Assembly: GCA_001953115.1 (NCBI GenBank)
Contig: LSSL01000278.1
Span: 5,379 to 21,934, forward strand
DNA from: Smittium mucronatum
Taxonomy: Eukaryota; Kickxellomycota; Harpellomycetes; Harpellales; Legeriomycetaceae
Reading direction: 5' to 3'
DNA length: 16,556 nucleotides
Under the pieces are notes generated by a model, which did no database searches, was not told the origin of the DNA, and saw only the letters and a list, made by a program, of their open reading frames with translations. Shown in pieces: positions 9,541 through 16,556 of this stretch. Position 1 is the first letter of the stretch, and every line of letters begins with the position of its first letter. Both the position numbers and the translations under genes were made by a program.

Positions 9541-12500
9541 CACGCTATTAAAATCACAATAAATATTATATAATTAATACTGAATAAATAGATAAAAATG
9601 AAAATTTATTATCAATCTTAAATAAATTGACCTAATATTCAATATTAAATCTGGAAGTGATATATTTCTTTATTTTATTCAACAATTAATTGTTTAATTC
9701 CAAAATAAATTCCGATTGTACATTTTTTCGTGGTTTATAATTAAAATAGTTAAATTCAGAAATTTTTTTTAGAGAGAACTGTTTTTTTAGATGTAAATAA
9801 GCTTTTTTAGTTAACGAAAAACAAACTTGAAAGTTTTTTGGGGAAGCTGAATGCAAAAAAAAAAATCTAGAAGAAATTTAGAATATCTGAAAATTTATTA
9901 TTATTAATTTTATTTCATTCTTTTTAATGATTTTAATTTTAATTTTTAAACCCTTTATGTGACAATGGAAATTATAATTTCTTATTTCTTACAAATTCAT
10001 CGAATTACTCCATTTAAAAGAAGTTTTCAATAAATAAGAATGTATTTCTAATAATAAAACATTTTTTTTATTTTTTAACTATTAAAAACAAAAAAAAAAA
10101 ATTTATAATAATATTGGAACATTAAAAATCCATATTCCATTATTTTTTGTTATTTTAAATTTAATACATACCAAGAAAAAATTATTAAAAAAAGAAAATA
10201 ATCTAATTTAAATTACAGAACCATTCATTTTTTAGAATTTAAATATTCTCCAAAATATCTAAATTTTTTATTTATGATTGTTAGAAAAAATTCTAAATAT
10301 TTGATTATTTCATTTTTATCTTGTAAGTTTTTTTTCCTGTTTTTATAATTTTTTTAAATTAATTTTATTAATTTTAATTAAAAACGTAATTCTCCGAACA
10401 AAATAGTTTTTTTACAATATTATTTGTTTTATCATTACATAATTTATTCATTCCATATTCTGTTAAAAATAATCTTAATTTTCTTTTTTTTATTATAGAA
10501 TTAATACTCACAATATTATCATTATCATAAATATTTGATTTATAAATTGAAATTTTAATCAAACATCTTTAAAAAAAAATTGATTAAAACCTTTTATTCT
10601 TATTTATTTAGAAATTTTTTAAAATAATTTTAGAGATTTTTTTAATTAACATTTTTTCATATTTGTATAAATATATTTTTAATATAGGTAATAAAAATAT
10701 ATAGTTGTATAATTTAAAATTCCATTTGAAAATTAAAATATCTGTTTCATTTTAAATTTTGGATAAAATTTAATATTTTTAACAAATCAAAAAATATATA
10801 TCAACTTTATTGGCTTAGCACTTTTTTTACAAACATGATTTTTTTTTTTTCAATAAAACTTTAAAAAATTCAAAAATATTCTATATAAAAAAATAAAAAT
10901 TAATAAAAACGAAATAGATTTAAAAGATTATAACGAAATGAAAGACAGGTATTAGGTTTTTTATCTTCTTAAAATTTAAAAATTTATCTCAAATTTGTAT
11001 TTTAAATTTTTTTCTTTGGGTTAAATGAAAATAAAAATTTTAAAACTGTATATTATTTTTTTAAAGGTTTTTTATCATTAATTTAATTTTTTGAACTGAA
11101 AAATCAAATAAATAATTTTTTTCAAAGTTCGATATGACAGTTTAATTTTCCAATTATTTAAATTTAATTATTAGAGAAATGCTTTGGAAAAAAAATTTAA
11201 TTAGAGGGTAAATAAATTAAAAAAATTCTATTCTTTTTTTTTCAATTTTTCAGCCGAAACACGATTTAATAGATTTTCAATTAATTTTTAATTTGAGTTT
11301 ACATCTTTTTGATACTTATCCTTAAAAATTTCGTTTCTTAAATTTTTAGTATAAATAAAAATCATATCCAAATCAATTTAAATCATTTAATAAGGATTAA
11401 TAATATTACAAATGTAAAAAATCTAAAAAATTTCTTGATTGGTTACTCAATGAGTTTTTTAAACATTAGATGGTAAAAATTTTTACAATGAAAAATAATA
11501 AATTATTACAGAATATTTTAAAAATATATAAGGGATATTATACATATCAATTATTATCGTGAAATTTTATTAAATAATGTTAGGTGGAAGATTTGTTCAA
11601 TTTTATTATGTAGGAATTTTCAATCATAATAATCTCTTTTGACATATGAGTTGACTGTTTTTTAATAGTTTATCTTTTTTGCTATTTTAGTCAATTTCAA
11701 ATTAATTTTAGAATTTTTTTCAGAGGTTTATGTTTTGTTTATCCAAAAATTAAGCTATGGCTATTTTGAAAATAATTCAACCTGGTTATAGTTTGAAAAA
11801 TAATTAATTTTAATAAAAAATCTTTCAAAACTTATTATGGGTAATTTTTAATGTATTTGCTTTAAGATAATTATTTGTAAAAAACAAAATTTTTTTGAAA
11901 TTAAATTTTCTAATTGACTGTGAAATTTTATATTGTGAAGAATTGTTTTTTTATCTAAGATATATACTGATATCTTAACTATTGTCACAATTGTTAACAT
12001 TTTTTATTAATTTTTTTATATAATATTTTTTTGAGAAAAATTAGTATTTTTTTCTTTAAATTAATATTTAATTTGTATTTAATATTGGGTAAAAAATTAT
12101 TCAATTTTTTTCTTTCCAGAATATCCTTTTAAAACGATTAAAAAATCAAAAAATTTAAGTTTTATTCAGAGTTAAGATCGAAAGTCTTCTTTTTTCAATT
12201 ATAAATAAAGTTGTTCTTTTATCATTCAAATACAGTTGTCTTACTGTATTAAACCACAAAGTTATATGAAGGCTTTTAAAAAAACTCATTGGTAATTATT
12301 CAGTAAATTTTTTTTAGAAGAATGCGGATACGTTTATTTTTGGGTAGCTTAACACAATTATACTAACTTTAAAAATACTAGTTATAAATTAAATAGTCAT
12401 AAAATGTTATTTAATGAATTTTGATAATCACTTGAACATACAAGTCAAAGCTTTAATTGTACGAAAAAGACAATCTTGAATTAAAATGTTTTAAATGAAA

Positions 12501-12555
12501 ATTTAATGAGCTATATTCAAGTTTTTAGTTCACTTAAAATAATAATGAACTTCCA

Positions 12556-12566
12556 CCCCCCCCCCC
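12556..12566 (+). repeat. C11 homopolymer
   Basis: Eleven consecutive C inside CCA-C11-ACTCAC. C makes up only about a tenth of the window, so this run is far outside expectation and must have arisen by slippage or arrived with an insertion. Confidence 0.85.
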
Positions 12567-13005
12567 ACTCACAATTTCGCAACTATCGAAATTTTGAATA
12601 ATATTTATTACAAGTTTTATTGTCATATTTTACATAATATAGATAGGTGTCAAACGGTTAATAATATAATTTAACAGTCTAATCTATAGACAAATTTTTA
12701 AAAAAAACAGTAATCATGTGCATAAATAATCTTATTAATATGGGAAAATATAATTCAAAATTTTCTATCATAGGTATTCATATTTGATAGTTGTTGGGAA
12801 TAAAATAATGTGAAAATTTTCATTGAGTTAATTTTCTTTAGTGAAATTTTCAGATAAGGGTATAAATGTTGAGATTCATGCCATTCCACTAAATGAAACT
12901 TTTTGACTATCAGTAATTGGTGGTATTTTAACAGATAATTTTAAAATTATTTGGATTTTAACGATAATTTTTTAACTTTTATAACTTGGTAATAATTTAA
13001 TTTAA

Positions 13006-13134
13006 ACCTTATTGTATTCAGGTTATCAAGGTGGCTATTATGACATTGTTGGAAAAGTTTGTGAGACAGTATATTCAGGTTATTAAACTTTTTCAAGTAA
13101 GATCAGTGCGCTTTGGAGTATAATATTTTTAAGA
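13006..13134 (+). pseudogene. Coding-like patch with a 12-bp direct repeat
   Basis: A G+C-richer patch with a 26-codon open segment (Y-S-G-Y-Q-G-G-Y-Y-D-I-V-G-K) ending in TAA at 13084, then 15 more codons in the same frame to TAG at 13132. TATTCAGGTTAT occurs at 13015-13026 and 13072-13083, 57 bp apart, exactly 19 codons, giving Y-S-G-Y twice in register. That might be a remnant of a repeat-containing protein. Too short to call more than a candidate; no family is recognised. Confidence 0.13.
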
Positions 13135-13459
13135 AGATAGATTTTACTCCCAATTAAGCACGAAATAAAACTATTAATTCCAAATTACTAATATTAGGAG
13201 TACTATCAACTTACATAATTTATCCATATAAGCCTTCAGCTAAATATATATACCCTTTTTATTAAACATTAGCTCAAAATCAGCTTTTTTTTATTGGTGA
13301 GTTTAGTAAATTTTCACTTATTATTTAAATGTATTATTTATAATAATTGACCGATTAAAAAAGAATTTTAGTGTTAGAATAAAATTATAAGCCTATTATA
13401 TAGAAATAATAACACGAAATTATTAATGATAAGGGATTATATTCTATTTAGCCAGTTAA

Positions 13460-13603
13460 TTTTCAATAGACCGAGTCATTTCAAATTATCTGAGTAATAT
13501 CTTTATGCATGTTAAATTAATTAGAGTAGACTTGTTTCGAGTTTATAAAAATCGCTTTATTAGTTTATTTGTTGTCATTCCCAAGACCATCAAGAAATTT
13601 CAC
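13460..13603 (-). pseudogene. Coding-like patch, stop-interrupted
   Basis: Read on the - strand from 13603, one frame gives V-K-F-L-D-G-L-G-N-D-N-K, TAA, then T-N-K-A-I-F-I-N-S-K-Q-V-Y-S-N, TAA, then more with a later TGA. Stops are fewer, and Asp, Gly, Val and Gln more frequent, than the composition predicts. Very weak; no family is recognised. Confidence 0.1.
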
Positions 13604-13920
13604 CTATTTTTTTATCCCATTAAGTTTATATATTAAAAAAAAATCATCCTGTAAAAACAAAGTATTTCAGCAAAAAATGAATATTTTTGTTAATTTTTCA
13701 GTATTTACTTTTTATATGACAAAAATTTAGTAGATTTTCTTTTAAGTGAAATTTCCTGCAGTTCTTCAGTCACATTAAAATCATTATTCTAAAAAAAACA
13801 AACTGGTGTATTGTAATCTAACTAGATTTTAAAAATATATACTATTTTTTATTAAAAATCGATTATTTTACTCGAAAATTCATTAATATCCACAATAATA
13901 ATTTTAAAGCGTTTAGGTTC

Positions 13921-13948
13921 GTTTTTTTTCGTTTTTTTTCTTTTTTTT
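13921..13948 (+). repeat. T-rich tandem repeat
   Basis: Two exact 10-base units G-T8-C followed directly by another T8. Confidence 0.8.
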
Positions 13949-14177
13949 ATTTTTATCGGTATATATACAATTTTGAGTAACAATGAAATTCTTTAAAGAT
14001 TTTTTTACGTTTGAAATAGCTTTAAACAGTTTAATAATAATAAAAATAATGTGAAATATATTAGAATTGATATTAGCTTAGTGAAAATTGAATGGGATTT
14101 TTAGACAGTATTGATTTTTTATTTTTTACTTAAATTTTTTAGAGTGCAGAAGCTTATAATCTTTTCAATTAATATGT

Positions 14178-14213
14178 TTAAATTTCTGAATCGATTATTA
14201 TTCAGAAATTTAA
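14178..14213. repeat. Perfect 14-bp-stem hairpin
   Basis: TTAAATTTCTGAAT (14178-14191) and its exact reverse complement (14200-14213) flank an 8-base loop, CGATTATT. It is the longest perfect stem in the window apart from the retroposon repeat. No open frame ends beside it and no T run follows, so it is not a bacterial-type terminator. Confidence 0.7.
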
Positions 14214-14538
14214 TTTAAATCTGATCCTAAATAAATAATTTGAGACTATGGGTCAGGTAAGAGACCCCATTTTTAAAGAATAATTTAAAAACTTGTTGAT
14301 TAAGATTTTTTCAAAAGAATACAAAGATTATATTTATAAAAATGAGTGCATTAACATTTAAAAACAAAATTAATTTCAAAAAGCAAATCATGATTTGATT
14401 ATTTAAAAAAAAGCTGAAAATAATGTGTATTATAAAGATATAATAAATTTACTAAAACAATAAATATACATATCCTGTATAAAAGAAACTTAAGTATAAA
14501 AAGGTATTATAATTTTTTCTTTAAATTTAATTATTTTT

Positions 14539-14556
14539 GGAGAGGGGGATGAGGAG
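14539..14556 (+). other. Purine-rich islet
   Basis: GGAGAGGGGGATGAGGAG, nearly all purine, with a G5 run, isolated in A+T-rich DNA. No function is assigned. Confidence 0.4.
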
Positions 14557-15247
14557 AATACATGCCCAAAATTATTCCATATGCTCTATCGCATTTCTAA
14601 AATCGTTGAATTTATTTTTTTCATCTAAATATTTTTCTAAAAATATAGAATAAGATTCATATTTTCAAATATATGGTATGTTTTTATAACTCATAATACT
14701 CATTAAAATATCGGTTTATAAATTTTACTAGTGTTTTAATTTGTTCCAGATGTAGTTTACGAGTTATAAAACATGGTATCATCCAATAAAAAATAAATCA
14801 CTTCAAATGCTAAAAAGTAAAATAACACCCACTAATATTAGTATTTTATATAAAAATGAATCAAGCTTTTGCCATAAGCCAATATAATTACAAATTTTTA
14901 TTAAATCACTATAAAGATAATTTCTTAATGGAACCTTTTTATTCTCAATAACCTACACTTTAATTAAATGGGTTATTTCTTACAAAAAAACAAAAAAAAA
15001 ATTCTAATTAATTTATTATTTTAATAACAGGCCACTACTTTTAAAATTTGGTTAAAATTGTAAAAAAATAATCAATATCATCTAATAAAATCGCCTGATC
15101 AAAATAAAAAGATATGTATATTTAATAGATTAATTGATTATAACACAATATAATTTTCTTTACTGACTACCAATAATGATACGAATGTATTAATTCTATA
15201 ATAATTCTATTGAAATTCGTTGGATGACTTTTTCATTTCAGGTTTTA

Positions 15248-15481
15248 ACCAGTTTGACAATTCTTTTGCTCATTCCAATACTTAGATCTCCATAGCATCA
15301 AATAAGAGTCAGACCTAGATTTATCAAATTTATTTTTAGCACTAACAGACAGGTCGCACTGAATAAGGTAATTATATACCGCATATAAGTCCATTTTATT
15401 GTTATTTGCGTTTTTGATTGTAGCTGAAACGAACCATTTAATATTGAATATATGCCCAAAATATAATAATAATCTGTATTT
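15248..15481 (-). pseudogene. Unrecognised 78-codon open frame downstream of the LINE relic
   Basis: Stop-free for 78 codons (TAA at 15482-15484 upstream and at 15245-15247 downstream); the first Met is codon 30 (15392-15394), leaving 49 residues. The second half is the interesting part: C-D-L-S-V-S-A-K-N-K-F-D-K-S-R-S-D-S-Y, then L-M-L-W-R-S-K-Y-W-N-E-Q-K-N. Two Trp in six residues, and Ser/Arg/Asp spacing unlike the Asn/Lys/Ile background, suggest a former coding sequence. It is on the same strand as the reverse transcriptase relic and about 490 bp downstream, so it could be an eroded 3' part of the same element, but I cannot match it to a LINE domain. A smaller nearby piece at 15596-15643 (F-A-E-F-K-T-G-E-K-F-V-K-N) may belong with it. 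A run this long is also expected once or twice by chance at this composition. Confidence 0.25.
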
Positions 15482-15967
15482 TTAATATTATTTCATTTAA
15501 TAAGAGAGCAAATGATCAAGAGCCGGAAAAATTAATTAAATATTACTTGATTTTTTTTAAAGCCATCCTTAATATATTCGGCCAGTTAGTAATTAATTTT
15601 TCACAAATTTTTCTCCGGTCTTGAATTCAGCAAATACAACTGATTATCCATAAAAATATATATTTAATCTAGATTTGATAAAAGGGAAATAATCAAGTTG
15701 AATACTTTTCAAAAATAATAATTAATATATAGAAGTGACAGAATATAGCTGAGTTCAAGTAATCTTGCCACAGCCCGCACATCTATTCAGAAGGTTTAGA
15801 GTCATAAATTTAATCAGAACTGCTAATTCGGAGGTTAATAAAGACCCAAAAAAATATAATTAATTTTTCTCTATATCAATGGTTTATATAGTGTAATACA
15901 GTCGGTGTGGGGCACAAGATAAAAAGCTTTAATATAATCGCCAAAAATATTTAAGTTTTTTATTTTT

Positions 15968-16556
15968 TATTTTTCTTCGCTGAGAAATTTCGTATATGAT
16001 GGTCGCTTGAGCGGCGCACTCCTCGAAATTTCAAAATCCGGCTTGTTATTTGACTAGAATTTCGTATTTCTTATCGATTTGGGCCAATTTGGTAGCTATT
16101 ATTTTGGATAATAGCTTAGAAAGGGTTGGAATCAGCGAAATTCCCCTATAGTTATCGGGTTCTTTCATATCTCCCTTTTTAGGTCCCGGCACTACAATAC
16201 TAGTGTCCATATTAGTTGGGATTTCCCCTGAATCGTACATAATATTGATAATTTTGAAAATAATTTTTGCCATTTTTGACTCTGGAATTTTTTCGGAGAC
16301 CACCAGTTTCCATACCTCACTGGCAATTCCATCAGAGCCAGTAGCCTTGAATTAGGTGTATCACTTAATGCCATGGTGATATCAGACCATCTTATACTAG
16401 TGTTGCACTCTGGGAAATAGTCGCCGTCGGTAATTAGCAGTGATTCCCACTTAGTGGAACTGCGGCTATTGCCAGTAGAATCATCGGCCAATTCGCCAAA
16501 ATGGTTATTCCAAATTTCAAGCTTTTTGTTTTTTTCAGTTATTATATTTTTATTTT
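15968..16556 (-). pseudogene. Fossil non-LTR (LINE) reverse transcriptase, N-terminal part
   Basis: Relic of the polymerase of a non-LTR retrotransposon, an enzyme that copies its own RNA at a nicked chromosomal site. From the window edge to about 16348 the frame gives the linker before the RT domain, with H-F-G-E-L-A-D-D-S-T-G-N-S-R and W-S-D-I-T-M-A. A one-base deletion near 16346-16347 shifts the frame; the next frame (16345 to 16046) carries the start of the RT domain: S-E-V-W-K-L, S-I-V-V-P-G-P-K-K-G-D, D-N-Y-R-G-I-S-L-I-P-T-L-S-K-L. A TAA at 16046-16048 replaces the Glu of the conserved E-Q-A-G-F motif, and a TGA follows at 16031-16033. Homology continues through F-E-E-C-A-A-Q-A-T to about 15968 and then stops. 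The catalytic (F/Y)ADD block and everything after it are missing, so it cannot be active. The N-terminal endonuclease would lie beyond the window edge. I do not assign a clade. Confidence 0.85.

Larger units (their letters stand above)
7930..13005. other. Gene-poor A+T-rich stretch, second part
   Basis: Five kilobases in which I see no gene, RNA gene or recognisable element. It holds the G-rich islet at 8752-8811, an A12 run at 9529-9540 and the C11 run at 12556-12566. A 62-codon - strand frame at 10374-10562 is almost entirely Asn, Lys, Ile and Ser and is what random A+T-rich DNA yields. Confidence 0.6.
13135..15247. other. Gene-poor A+T-rich stretch, third part
   Basis: No defensible gene. 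It contains the weak - strand patch at 13460-13603, the T-rich tandem repeat at 13921-13948, the long hairpin at 14178-14213, an imperfect hairpin at 14248-14270 (ATGGGTC pairing with GACCCCAT, one extra C) and a purine islet at 14539-14556. Confidence 0.55.

Noticed and set aside
10374..10562. 62-codon - strand open frame
   Set aside because: It consists almost wholly of Asn, Lys, Ile, Ser and Tyr with no motif; frames of this length are expected by chance in DNA this rich in A and T.
1868..15247. Many short protein-like strings in several frames
   Set aside because: In A+T-rich DNA random translation yields Lys/Asn/Ile/Leu/Ser-rich strings that resemble real proteins; I found such strings in competing frames of the same bases, so only the most distinctive were listed, at low confidence.
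16192..16345. Continuation of the first LINE frame beyond the frameshift
   Set aside because: Past about 16346 this register no longer matches the RT family, while the neighbouring register does; it is only the out-of-frame tail.
1..16556. CRISPR array, rRNA, intact tRNA, telomere repeat, bacterial-type promoter or terminator
   Set aside because: No regularly spaced direct repeats, conserved rRNA blocks, foldable tRNA or telomeric repeat were seen; TATA-like and hairpin motifs abound by composition and cannot be tied to a gene.

Overview
The window is extremely A+T-rich DNA (about four-fifths A+T by eye, not counted) with no intact gene. Pieces of non-LTR retrotransposon, poly(A)-tailed retroposon copies with AATAAA signals and a tRNA-like internal promoter point to a eukaryotic nuclear genome, in a gene-poor, repeat-decayed region. 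The species cannot be read from the sequence. An A+T-rich protist, microsporidian or fungus-like genome would fit the composition, but that is only a guess.

Left end (1 to about 1870): two diverged copies of one retroposon family face each other tail to tail. The left copy runs on the + strand off the window edge and ends in AATAAA plus A10. The right copy runs on the - strand and ends in AATAAA plus A9. They are separated by about 970 bp of A+T-rich spacer. Their last 54 bp before the tail are identical, although the rest is only about 80% alike. Upstream in the right copy is a clearly G+C-richer island (about 1590-1867). It carries two overlapping open frames and a degenerate tRNA-like stretch with recognisable A and B boxes, all on the strand of the poly(A) tail.

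Middle (about 1870-15250): more than 13 kb without a gene I can defend. It holds homopolymer runs, an AT microsatellite, several perfect or near-perfect hairpins, three G- or C-rich islets, and a few slightly G+C-richer patches with coding-like frames broken by stops and frameshifts (around 2037-3054, 7544-7929, 13006-13134 and 13460-13603). These patches may be relics of genes, but A+T-rich DNA produces convincing-looking peptide strings by chance, so all are given low confidence.

Right end (about 15250-16556): on the - strand, the N-terminal half of a non-LTR reverse transcriptase enters from the window edge. It has one frameshift and two in-frame stops and loses recognisable homology before the catalytic block. 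About 500 bp further downstream on the same strand is a 78-codon open frame, unrecognised, which may belong to the same relic or to another element.

No functioning pathway, operon or new biological system is visible. The most informative signals are the tail-to-tail retroposon pair with its perfectly conserved 3' end, and the fossil LINE.
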